Part shown: positions 51,542 through 59,380 of the stretch, in pieces | Position numbering within the stretch: the stretch's first letter is position 1 | Layout: the number at the start of each line of letters is the position of its first letter | Origin: Sulfomarinibacter sp963733915 | GTDB taxonomy: Bacteria > Acidobacteriota > Thermoanaerobaculia > Thermoanaerobaculales > Sulfomarinibacteraceae | Length of the DNA: 64,000 bases | Assembly: GCA_963733915.1 (NCBI GenBank) | Contig: CAVTEP010000006.1 | Location: 1,054,001-1,118,000 of the forward strand | Direction of reading: 5' to 3' | The notes under the pieces: model-generated | Databases searched by the model: none | Told to the model about the DNA's origin: nothing | What the model saw: only the letters and a program-made list of their open reading frames with translations | Made by a program: the position numbers and the translations under genes

Positions 51542-51949
51542 ATGGTCAAGCGTCGAGAGAAAGCGACAGAGGTCTGGAAGGCCAAACCAAGCTGGCTCGG
51601 AAAAAAGAACGCGACATTCGAGCAGACATTCCCCCGGATCAAGAGCATGAGGATCGAGATTGAGGAGGAGGGAGAAGGCACGACAACGCGCCACGGTGAC
51701 GGGACCAAGAAGCACTCCTTTTCGGTGCCATCACCCCCAGGCCCGTACATCGATTGCAGTAATCCGCTTTGTTACAACGGAGGGCTGCACGTTGGCCGTC
51801 TCCTCAAATTCATGGTCGAACGCGGAGACACGGAGCTGGAGTCGGTTGAATCGTGCCAAGGCTTCGAAGGATCTCCGAAGGGTAGGAAGAAGCACGGCGA
51901 GTGCCTCAACATGTTCAAGGTCAAGATACAACTCGAGTACAAGGACTAG
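51542..51949 (+). CDS. Hypothetical Cys-containing island protein
   Basis: The 135-residue product starts MVKRREKATEVWKAKPSWLG and has GPYIDCSNPLCYNGGLHVGR with cysteines spaced C-x4-C, ESCQGFEG and GECLNMFKVKI. These four cysteines could bind a metal. I do not recognise the family. GGAGGAGG lies just before the ATG at 51542. It converges with the HEPN-like gene, overlapping by four bases at the 3' ends. It belongs to the accessory island. Confidence 0.65.
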   Translation: MVKRREKATEVWKAKPSWLGKKNATFEQTFPRIKSMRIEIEEEGEGTTTRHGDGTKKHSFSVPSPPGPYIDCSNPLCYNGGLHVGRLLKFMVERGDTELESVESCQGFEGSPKGRKKHGECLNMFKVKIQLEYKD

Positions 51950-52668
51950 TCGGTCGCGTTCAATCCGACCTTTTCGATCATGCTCCTCGCGAGCCTATCT
52001 ACATAAAGGAAGTACGGAACCGCATTTTCTTTTGCCAGCTCAATCTGATGAATTCCAGCAGAGAGCAGGAATTCTGCGATCTGCACGTTTTCTTCTTGAC
52101 CTACCTTTATGCCCTCTGACCCCTCTCCGAATTTGACTGCTTGAACCGTGGTTTCGCTTTCGCCGAACGTCTTGTCTACATCTCCATGACTAAACGCGTC
52201 GCGGAACCGAGAACGAATAGCCTTGAGCTGCTTCTTCTCCTCTTTGGTGATTAATTTCTGTGTGCAGGCCGCGTTGATATTGTTCTCCAGGCTGTTGCCC
52301 GAGTACCTTTTCTTCGCCTCCGCCAAGTAATCGATAAGAGCCTTTGCTGAAGGCTCGTCATCCTGTTCGCCGGCCGGTTGATTGATCGCGTGATTATGAA
52401 TTAGCGCGGTCTTCATCAATTTTTCGAGCATATGATTTGTCAGAGTGATGGCGGCCTGGTTGAGCCCGAACATGATGCAGAGGCAGATCTCGTGCCGCAG
52501 CGGATCGAGGTCTGTCACGTCGTAGCCGTTCTGATACGCGGATCTGATCTTCGAGTAGTTCCGGCCGAGGTCAGGATTGACCGCTGCAACGATGCCATTG
52601 ACCTCCTCGATCATCTCCGCGATTCTCTGCTTCTGCTCTTCCGTGAGGTCGCTTTCTTCTGGTGCCAT
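51946..52668 (-). CDS. Hypothetical, HEPN-like helical protein
   Basis: The 240-residue protein is nearly all helical. It has IRSRFRDAFSHGDVDKTFGE, in which Arg156-x4-His161 fits the R-x4-6-H motif of HEPN domains; other helices (ICLCIMFGLNQAAITLTNHM, LEKLMKTALIHNH) fit a HEPN bundle. HEPN proteins include RNases of toxin-antitoxin and anti-phage systems, but also non-nuclease members. The assignment is by pattern only. It overlaps the end of the 135-residue gene and diverges from the next small gene. Confidence 0.55.
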   Translation of the reverse strand: MAPEESDLTEEQKQRIAEMIEEVNGIVAAVNPDLGRNYSKIRSAYQNGYDVTDLDPLRHEICLCIMFGLNQAAITLTNHMLEKLMKTALIHNHAINQPAGEQDDEPSAKALIDYLAEAKKRYSGNSLENNINAACTQKLITKEEKKQLKAIRSRFRDAFSHGDVDKTFGESETTVQAVKFGEGSEGIKVGQEENVQIAEFLLSAGIHQIELAKENAVPYFLYVDRLARSMIEKVGLNATD

Positions 52669-52682
52669 GCGGCGAAGTTATC

Positions 52683-52883
52683 ATGCCTGCGATGAAACGT
52701 TCTCCAGAGATTCGAGTAGGTGACGGGCCGTGGACGGTGGTGCTGTGGTGCTACCGACAGCCCGCTATCATCTCCGGTCTCGACCGTTGGCCGGCGGTCG
52801 GTGATCGGTTCATCGTGGAGGGTCAACTCTGGACCGCGGTCGACGCTAGCGGGAGCGTCATCTGCGAACGCCAGCCAAGCTGA
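52683..52883 (+). CDS. Small hypothetical island protein
   Basis: The 66-residue product (MPAMKRSPEIRVGDGPWTVV, then GDRFIVEGQLWTAVDASGSV) looks beta-rich and may be phage-derived. A GTG at 52662 could extend it by seven residues into the start of the HEPN-like gene. I do not recognise the family. It is the last frame before the tRNA gene. Confidence 0.5.
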   Translation: MPAMKRSPEIRVGDGPWTVVLWCYRQPAIISGLDRWPAVGDRFIVEGQLWTAVDASGSVICERQPS

Positions 52884-52970
52884 AGACCAGAAAATCACAC
52901 CCGGGTGGCACGGTAGTGGCACGGGCGCTTATTCTATTTTTGACATTCTTTCGTAAGTTATTGAAAACAT

Positions 52971-53045
52971 TGGAGCCAACGGTCGGAATTGAACCGACGA
53001 CCTAGTGATTACGAATCACTTGCTCTACCCCTGAGCTACGTTGGC
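52971..53045 (-). tRNA. tRNA-Thr (anticodon CGU)
   Basis: On the minus strand GCCAACG (acceptor) pairs with CGTTGGC. The D arm is GCTC-AGGGGTA-GAGC; the anticodon stem AGTGA/TCACT encloses TTCGTAA, giving anticodon CGU; the T arm is GTCGG-TTCAATT-CCGAC. CCA is encoded (TGG at 52971-52973). The 3' end faces the accessory island (49.2-52.9 kb), a common arrangement for tRNA-targeted integration. Confidence 0.95.
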
Positions 53046-53096
53046 GCGGGGGGAACTCTAACACTGGTCGGCGGGACGGGCAATAGGGCGTCATGC

Positions 53097-53150
53097 GTTG
53101 TGAGTTTTGAGTTTTGAGTTTTGAGGTTTGAGTTCCCGCCCGCCCCCCTT
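53097..53150. repeat. Word repeat (GTTTTGAG) with C-rich tail
   Basis: GTGAGTTTTGAGTTTTGAG words (53097-53133) are followed by CCCGCCCGCCCCCC. The gap 53046-53326 otherwise holds no gene. Confidence 0.65.
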
Positions 53151-53300
53151 GGCCAGTTTTGATTCGACGTTTGGGGGGTCCAGCCCGCCAACCGCCGTTT
53201 CAGATTCAAGCTGTCGGGTGTCGAGTTCCAGCTCTCCCCCCCATCGAAGACGCACCATCCAAAAAATCCGCCAGTGTTCATTCCGGCGGCGTTCTCCGTC

Positions 53301-53350
53301 CTCCGAAAACCGCGAGGCGGGTGTCCTCACCCGGATCGTGGTTTTCGGAG
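53301..53350. terminator. Hairpin over the phosphoesterase 3' end
   Basis: CTCCGAAAACC (53301-53311) pairs with GGTTTTCGGAG (53340-53350). The stem spans the phosphoesterase stop codon (53327) and may act as a 3' stabiliser or weak terminator; there is no T-tract. Confidence 0.4.
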
Positions 53351-54464
53351 CGTGATCCGGTAGATCTCCGACGGCGCAAAGAGCCGCATCGGCGGGCCCC
53401 AGTAGCCGGCGCCGCGGCAGACCACCTGGGTCATGGCGCCGACCCGGCGGACCCCGGCGATAAACGGGTAGGCCCGGCGCACCAGGTAGTGGAAGGGCCA
53501 GATCTGGCCGCCGTGGGTGTGGCCGTTGAGCATCAGGCCGACGCCTGCCTTCGCGGCCGCCTCTTCGTGCCCCGGCGAGTGCTGGAGCAGCACCACCGCA
53601 CCCTCCCCCACCTCCACCAACGCCGCTCCGAGGTCGGCCTCGCCGGCTGCCGGTCTGCCGCGAGCCGCGGTCGTCCGGCACACCGGCCACCCACAGACCC
53701 GCCGCCACCTCGACGGCTGCGTTGTCGAGGACGGTGTAGCCGGCATCCCGCATCAGCTCGCGGGACCGCTCGGCGCCGGCGTAGTACTCGTGGTTGCCGA
53801 GGACCGCATAGACGCCGAGCGGCGCGGTCAGGGTCCGCAGCTCGGGTAGCAGGGTCTCGACGAGCCCGGCATCACCATCCACCAGGTCACCGGTCACCAC
53901 GACCAGGTCCGGTCCCAACTCCTCGATCTGGGCGATGGTCGAAACCAGCCGCTTGCGGCCGATGATGCTGCCGAGGTGGAGGTCGGAGAGCTGAACGATG
54001 ACCAGGCCGTCGGCGGAAACCGGCAGACCCGGGAGCTCGATTTCGAGGTCGATCGTGCGCGGGGCGATCATGCCGCCGATCCAGGCGACAGCCGCGAGCA
54101 CCAGCGCGACCGCCACCGCGCCGCCACGCAGCGCCGCCAACCACGGCTTCAGGACCAGGCCGAAGAGGGTCACGGCATCGACCGCCAGAAAGGCGAAGAG
54201 GAGGAGCATGAGGATGCCCATCCAGACCCCGCCGGCGTACTCGACGACCCGACCGGTCCCCTCCCAGCCGCGGTGAAAGATGATGCGACCGAGCGGGTAG
54301 GAAGCGAGGCCGATGAGAAGACCGGACAGCAACCAGCGCCTGGCCGGCGCGGCGGCAAAGACCGGCAGCGAGCTCAGCCGCCAGCCCACGTAGAGGTGTT
54401 CCAGGGCCCAGATGCCGAAGACGATCGAAAAGAAAACCAGAAAACGCATGTGTCGAGTCATCAT
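53327..54464 (-). pseudogene. Membrane-anchored metallophosphoesterase (frameshifted)
   Basis: The N-terminal half has about four membrane helices and the phosphoesterase motifs QLSDLHLGSIIGRKRL, VVTGDLVDGD and VLGNHEYYAG. After VAGVPDDRGSR the frame shifts by net +1 near 53652; the restored frame continues AAGEADLGAALVEVGEGAV, LNGHTHGGQIWPFHYLVR and ends RITLRKPRSG at 53327. This is the YkuE/YaeI-like membrane phosphoesterase family, some of which cleave UDP-diacylglucosamine-type or other lipid-linked substrates. All metal ligands appear to be present in the restored protein. Read uncorrected, the first frame runs on to 53091 through the repeat block. Confidence 0.8.
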
Positions 54465-54497
54465 CCCCCGCAACCGCGGCGGCGCCCGAGATTATTG

Positions 54498-54528
54498 CAA
54501 AACGTTCTGACGTTTTAACGTTCTAAGG
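54498..54528. repeat. AACGTT word repeat carrying a stop codon
   Basis: AAAACGTTCTGACG and TTTTAACGTTCTAAGG words lie between the phosphoesterase start and the end of the 213-residue gene. The last codons and TAA stop (54515-54517) of that gene are repeat sequence. Confidence 0.65.
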
Positions 54529-55156
54529 TCGCGCTGCACCACCCGTGCGGCGCCGCCAGCCCGGCCGCCACGACCCGGTAGGCGGGCTTGTAGGCTTCGC
54601 TGTACGCCGCGCTGTGGTGAATCGCGGGATAGTCATGCTTCGCGAGGTCCCGGCCGAGCTTCTCGAGCTCGGTGGCGAGCTCCTGCAGCCGGTCGGAGTG
54701 CAGCCACTTCACCACCAACGCTATTGCCTCGGTCATCTGATTCGGACTGCCGTGGACCTGTTCGGCTGTCGCCACAAAGGCTTCGACCAGCGCCTCCGGG
54801 TCGCCGCCATCCGCCACGAACGGTCGCAGGTGGACGCGCACCAGAATCGGATCACCACCCAGCGTCCGACACGGCTCCTCGCCCGGCAAGGGTGCTCCGA
54901 GCCCCTCGATTTCATCCGTCATGAAGCTCATCGCGGCGGTCCGGTCGGGGATCGCGTGTCCGGGGCCGAAGATGGCCTGGTGGAGGAACTTGTAGAGATC
55001 AGCGGCTTCGGATTCGGGGCGGTCCGCAAGATCGAAGGCGAGCGACTCGACGGCGTTGCTTACCGATTGGTCGGCGGCGACGGCCGGACCGGCGCCAAAG
55101 ACCGTCGCGGCCGTCAACGACGATGCAACCGCGAACGCGAACGCGACGCCTCTCAC
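54515..55156 (-). CDS. Secreted protein of unknown function
   Basis: The 213-residue product starts VRGVAFAFAVASSLTAATVF, a signal peptide with cleavage near AVAAD (about residue 28). The mature part has FDLADRPESEAADLYKFLHQ, AIFGPGHAIPDRTAAMSFMT and DEIEGLG. I do not recognise the family; the conserved look and helical content suggest a globular periplasmic protein. The GTG at 55156 overlaps the HD gene stop (GTGA), so the two genes are coupled. Its C-terminal residues (LER and stop) are encoded by the AACGTT repeat. Confidence 0.7.
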   Translation of the reverse strand: MRGVAFAFAVASSLTAATVFGAGPAVAADQSVSNAVESLAFDLADRPESEAADLYKFLHQAIFGPGHAIPDRTAAMSFMTDEIEGLGAPLPGEEPCRTLGGDPILVRVHLRPFVADGGDPEALVEAFVATAEQVHGSPNQMTEAIALVVKWLHSDRLQELATELEKLGRDLAKHDYPAIHHSAAYSEAYKPAYRVVAAGLAAPHGWCSATLER

Positions 55157-55704
55157 AGCTCGAGCCGCTTGACGAATGGCTCGTAGGTCATGAAGTCGGC
55201 GTGATGGACCAACCATGCCTCGGTGGTGCGCGCCACCATATTGCCTTCACCGGCGTGGGTCGCGACGATGTGGCAGACCGCGTCGGGCAGGCCGCACTCC
55301 ATGGCCACCGCGACGCCCGTGAAGGGATGGCGGAGGTACTTGCCACGGACGCTGGCGCGGCTGCCGCCCTTGCCGTCGCTCTCGTACTCGAGGAGCTTGC
55401 CGACGTCGGCCAGGATCGCACCCGCGATGAGGACGTCCAGGTCGACCGGCAGCGCTTCGCCAAAGAACTCCTCGACCGTGCGCGCCGCGTCGCGGGCGAC
55501 GTGGACGACCGCCCGTTTGTGGGCCATGAAGCTCACCGGGCAGTCGGGCGCCTTGAGGGTGAACGGGATCCGCTCCAGGTCCTCGGGCGTCAACGGCGAG
55601 TACTCGAAGGCCCGCACCCAACAGTCCGTCGTCTTCTCACGCAGGTCCGCATCCGAGATCCACTCGAGCTCGGGCCAGATCCGTTTCACCTCGTCACGCA
55701 ACAT
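55153..55704 (-). CDS. HD-domain phosphohydrolase-like protein
   Basis: The 183-residue protein has the HD pattern: H in SFMAHKRAVVHVARDA, then IAGAILADVGKLLEYE, LRHPFTGVAVAMECGL and CHIVATHAGEGN. The usual adjacent HD pair is not evident in the second helix, where ADVGKL replaces HDIGKL, leaving the Asp. It may be a metal-dependent phosphohydrolase acting on nucleotides or a degenerate member. GGAGGCTGCC precedes the ATG at 55704. It is translationally coupled to the secreted protein downstream. Confidence 0.8.
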   Translation of the reverse strand: MLRDEVKRIWPELEWISDADLREKTTDCWVRAFEYSPLTPEDLERIPFTLKAPDCPVSFMAHKRAVVHVARDAARTVEEFFGEALPVDLDVLIAGAILADVGKLLEYESDGKGGSRASVRGKYLRHPFTGVAVAMECGLPDAVCHIVATHAGEGNMVARTTEAWLVHHADFMTYEPFVKRLEL

Positions 55705-55735
55705 GGCAGCCTCCACGGTGAGCATAGCGCGGAAC

Positions 55736-55920
55736 CTAAATTTCGGATTTCGGATTTCGGATTTCGGATTTTTCCCCCTCCCGCCCCACGTGCCTGGAGA
55801 TGACGAAGATCGACCGAAAAAAATGAAAACCCATCTGCGAGTATCTGCGTGATCTGCGGTTTCTCCTCGGGTGGGCGGGTGGCAAATCCGAAATTCGAAA
55901 TTCGAAATCCGAAATGGTTG
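55736..55920. repeat. Intergenic word-repeat block (ATTTCGG / CCGAAAT hairpin)
   Basis: The left arm is ATTTCGGATTTCGGATTTCG (55739-55772) with a C-rich tail (CCCCCTCCCGCCCC). The right arm starts with GGGTGGGCGGGTGG and then CAAATCCGAAATTCGAAATT (55884-55916), the reverse complement of the left. Between them lie ATCTGCG words (55832-55860). This is the clearest paired block: the two arms can pair over about 27 bases. It ends ten bases from the PBP4 stop. Confidence 0.8.
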
Positions 55921-55929
55921 GGTGGGTGG

Positions 55930-57199
55930 CTAGTGCGAATCCCACGGTACGACCCACTCGACCTCGGCGAAGGTGTCGGAGAACGGCAGCTCGGGACCGC
56001 ACGGCCTTTGCACGGCGCCGCCCGCCGAGTCGATCAGCTCGAGCAGCCACGACTGCTGGAGGCCGCGCCAATAGGGTTCCTTCCGCCCGGTGCGCGGCGC
56101 CGCGACGCAGAACAGGACGATCTCTGATTCGGGCGTCGAGAAGACGCCTCCGACGACCGCCACGCCGCCATCGGTGGTGATCAGGGTACCGGTCTTGACC
56201 ACCACGCTGCCGGCCCGTGCCGGTTTCGCCAATATGGGAAACTTGCGGTCGGTGGCGCCCGGGTCGCATCCGATCACCGGCAGCACATCGCCCGGCGCCA
56301 GGCCCATGCCGCCGAGCGTCTCGACAAAGGCCCTCAGGAGGCGCACCCCGGTGCGTGCGGTGAACCGGTTGCGATCCTCGCCCGAGGCGGTCTCGAGCTC
56401 CAGAGCATCGGCAGGCACAGCGAGGCGCTGCTCGAGAAAAGTCTCGAGACCGCCGGGACCCCCGAGACCCTCGGCGACCCGAACGATGTCGTTGTTGGAG
56501 TACACGTTGAACCGCCGCAGCAGGACCGGCAGCGGGTTCGAAAGGTGGACCACCAGCGGCGTCCAGTCGGCCGGCGCGCCGGGTTCCACCGTCGCCACGA
56601 TCTCCACCCGCGGCGGGTCCGTCGGGTCCCATCCGCGGCGCGCGCACTCGGCCTCCCAGGCGGCCCTCGTCGAGCGGTCCCAGCGCCTGGGGTCGAAGGC
56701 GTCGCGCAGCCGCCGGCCCATCCGGAGGGCGCGGTCGCGCTGGTCAGTCGCCCGGTTGGTGGTGCCGTTCTCCCAGCCGATCCAGAAATCGCCGTCGATG
56801 CGCAAGCCGGCCCTCCACTCGATTGAGCCGCAGCCGGTTGAGCATCCGCGCCACCATGAAAACGTTCTCCCACTGGAAATCCGGGTCCCCCCAGCCCTGC
56901 ACGACCAACGAGCCGACCACTCGCCCGCTCTTTTTGTCCCACTCACCCTCGACCCCGAAGACCGTTCGATAGCGGTGCTCGGGGCCGAGGCTCTGCAACG
57001 CCCACAACGAGGTCCCGACCTTGATCAGCGAGGCCGGGTTGAAGGGGGTGTCGGCGCCCTTTGTTTGGAGGGTATGCCCCGAGAGCGTCTCGGCGTGGTA
57101 GAGGAGCTGATCACGGTCGGCAGCCACCGCGGCGGAAGCAACCGCCAACAAGGCAGCGATGATGTGCCCGAGGGTATTCCCAACGGAGTTAACTCTCAT
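55930..57199 (-). pseudogene. dacB: D-alanyl-D-alanine carboxypeptidase, PBP4 (frameshifted)
   Basis: The N-terminal frame has a signal peptide (MRVNSVGNTLGHIIAALLAV, cleavage after VAA) and the SxxK motif FNPASLIKVG (Ser57, Lys60). After LNRLRLNRVEG the frame shifts net +1 near 56809; the restored frame gives GLRIDGDFWIGWE, the SxN motif NVYSNND and KTG in SVVVKTGTLITTDGG. This is the peptidase S13 (PBP4/DacB) family, which trims or cleaves peptidoglycan peptides. All three active-site motifs are kept. The ATG overlaps the end of the DprE1-like gene by 11 bases, so it is the last gene of that operon. Confidence 0.85.
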
Positions 57200-58607
57200 A
57201 AATCAAACGGTCGGCCAGCGAGGTGCGCAGCACCCGCTCGGGATCGAGCTCGGCCTTGAGCTCGGCGAAGGTCTCGAGCTGGCGGTCGCGGAAGGTCGCC
57301 CGATACAGCTCGCTGGGCAGCGCCGCGTCCTTGGCGGGGTAGAACCTCCCGCCCGCCGCCACCACCGGTTGGGCCAACTCACGCACCAGCGACCAGAGCT
57401 CGGCACGGCGACCCTTCGGTACCGGAAAATCGAGCGCCAGCGAAAAGCCGTCGACCGAATGGCTCAGGAGAAACGGATCGGGCCGGTGACGCTTGAGGAC
57501 CGCGAGAAAGGACGGCATGCCGTGTTCGAGACAGGTCTCGAGCTGCTGCCGGAAGACGCCCTCGGCGGAGGCCATGGGGACGAAGCTCTGGTGTTGAATC
57601 AGCCCACCCGGGAGGTAGATCTTCTTCCAGTCCGGCACGTAGTCGAGCAGGAATGAAAACGCGGCCAGCGACTGGCGGTGGACGGCATCGTTGCCGACGG
57701 TGCTGCCGGCAAGATACTTGGCGAAGTTGATCAGGCGCATCCCGGGACGGTTGGTGAAGGGTTTCAGAAAGCGCCACATGAGAGATTTTGGTACCACCCC
57801 GAACAGCCGCCCCGGCAGGTCCTGGGCGGCGGCCTCAAGGGTGGCGGCCGGGTCCGACTCCTCGCCTTCCGCGAGGTGGCGGGCAAAGTGGAGGAGCCCG
57901 CGACCGAGGCGCGCACCGCCGGCAAAGGCATCAATCCAACCGACCACGTATTCCCACTCGTCCCTGGCCTCGTCGGCCAGCCGTAGCATGGCGCCGAGAT
58001 CCGGCGCCGCCACCGCCTTGACCTCGACCCGTCCCGAGTGCACCTTTTTCATCTGCAGGCGGGCGCGGGTGATGATGCCGAGCTGGCCAAAGGAACCGAC
58101 CACCGCGCTGAAAAGGGTCGGATCTCCGGTCGGGGAGATAGTGCGGGCCTCGCCGGTTGGAAGCACGACATCAAGTTCCAGGCAGTGTTCGCCGAGGGTC
58201 CCTCGCTGCCAGTTGTTCTTGCCGTGGACGTTCATCGCCAGCATGCCGCCGACCGTCGGTTCCATGGTGCCGGTGACTACCGGCGGCCACCATCCGTCGC
58301 CGATAACCAGCCGCCACAGGGCGCGCAGGCTGACGCCGGGCTCGAGCTCGGCGATCCCGCGCTGCGGGTCCCACTCGAGCAACCGGTCCATCCCACTCAG
58401 ATCGAGCACCAGCGATTCGGCGCGGAGCGCGGCGTCGCCGTAGGAACACCCCGCGCCGCGAAGCGCGATCGGAACGCTCCCCGAACGCGCCGCCTCCAGA
58501 GCCTCAGCCACTCCGCCGGCGTCGCACGGCCGGTAAACATAGCCGGCGCCGCCCACGGCCATGCCCCAGCCCTGGACCCACTCGAGACTTTCGGGCCGCA
58601 TCATCAT
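57189..58607 (-). CDS. FAD-linked oxidoreductase, DprE1-like
   Basis: The 472-residue protein has an N-terminal FAD_binding_4 domain: VPIALRGAGCSYGDAALRAE, PGVSLRALWRLVIGDGWWPP, VTGTMEPTVGGMLAMNVHGK and a C-terminal HPxxR-type substrate region, ALDFPVPKGRRAELWSLVRE. This matches DprE1, the FAD subunit of decaprenylphosphoryl-ribose 2'-epimerase (or related aldonolactone oxidases). It overlaps the SDR gene upstream (TGATG), the arrangement of DprE1 with DprE2. The sugar acted on is not known. Confidence 0.85.
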   Translation of the reverse strand: MMMRPESLEWVQGWGMAVGGAGYVYRPCDAGGVAEALEAARSGSVPIALRGAGCSYGDAALRAESLVLDLSGMDRLLEWDPQRGIAELEPGVSLRALWRLVIGDGWWPPVVTGTMEPTVGGMLAMNVHGKNNWQRGTLGEHCLELDVVLPTGEARTISPTGDPTLFSAVVGSFGQLGIITRARLQMKKVHSGRVEVKAVAAPDLGAMLRLADEARDEWEYVVGWIDAFAGGARLGRGLLHFARHLAEGEESDPAATLEAAAQDLPGRLFGVVPKSLMWRFLKPFTNRPGMRLINFAKYLAGSTVGNDAVHRQSLAAFSFLLDYVPDWKKIYLPGGLIQHQSFVPMASAEGVFRQQLETCLEHGMPSFLAVLKRHRPDPFLLSHSVDGFSLALDFPVPKGRRAELWSLVRELAQPVVAAGGRFYPAKDAALPSELYRATFRDRQLETFAELKAELDPERVLRTSLADRLIYES

Positions 58608-59362
58608 CAGATCCCGAGCCGCGAAAAGATGAACGACGGAATCGATCGCACGATCGTCATCACCACCCGCCAGCGGGCCGGCACGTAGGCGGTGACGACC
58701 CCGCGCCGTGCCTTGGCGAGGATGATCTCGGCGGCGCGATCCGCGGAGATGACCCAGAACAGACCGGCCTTGCCTCGGGTCATGGCGGTATCGACGAAAC
58801 CGGGTTTGATGGTCACCACCTTGACGCCGCGCCGCGCGAGCCGGTTGCGGAGCGCTTCGAGGTAGGCGTGAAAGCCCGCCTTCGAGGTGCAGTAGACGGG
58901 GTTGGGCGCCCGCCCGCGGTCGCCGGCGACCGAGCCGATGCCGACGATCGTGCCGCGGCCGAGCCGCGCCATCCGATCGGCGACCGGGTTGAGCCAGGCC
59001 ACGGCGCCGAACAGGTTGACCTCGATCATGTCCCGGTCCTTGGCGGTGTCGAACTCGTCCGCCCCCACCTGCGGCATCGTGCCCGCCGCGTAGACAACCA
59101 GATCGAGACCACCGAGACGACGCGCGATCTCCTGCACCAGGTCGGGCACATCGTCCGCGGCGCGGACGTCATGGGCCACCGCAATCGCGCGCTCACACCC
59201 GGCGCCGACGTTGATCTCCTCCATGATACGCCGCAGCTCGTCCTCGCGGCGCGCCACCAACACGACCCGGGCGCCGCCGGCCGCAAGCTGGCGCGCCAAC
59301 GCCTCGCCAATCCCCGACGAGGCGCCAACCACCAGTGCGTGCTCGAACTCGGTTCGTGCCAA
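58607..59362 (-). CDS. Short-chain dehydrogenase, DprE2-like
   Basis: The 251-residue SDR has the NAD(P) motif VVGASSGIGEALARQL, catalytic Ser in IGSVAGDRG and the YxxxK motif in VYCTSKAGFHAYLEAL. It ends with a hydrophobic RVVMTIVRSIPSFIF segment, as in DprE2. With the adjacent FAD enzyme it may perform a two-step epimerisation of a lipid-linked or other sugar. The start is a TTG at 59362 (GGGAGA upstream), 18 bases after the stop of the histone-deacetylase-like gene; an ATG near the start is not available. Confidence 0.8.
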   Translation of the reverse strand: MARTEFEHALVVGASSGIGEALARQLAAGGARVVLVARREDELRRIMEEINVGAGCERAIAVAHDVRAADDVPDLVQEIARRLGGLDLVVYAAGTMPQVGADEFDTAKDRDMIEVNLFGAVAWLNPVADRMARLGRGTIVGIGSVAGDRGRAPNPVYCTSKAGFHAYLEALRNRLARRGVKVVTIKPGFVDTAMTRGKAGLFWVISADRAAEIILAKARRGVVTAYVPARWRVVMTIVRSIPSFIFSRLGI

Positions 59363-59380
59363 AGTTTTCTCCCAGGAGAA

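Noticed and set aside
51205..51750. 181-codon minus-strand frame over the terminase remnant
   Set aside because: It crosses the plus-strand terminase remnant and the next gene, which have better composition and a good ribosome site; no motif is visible.
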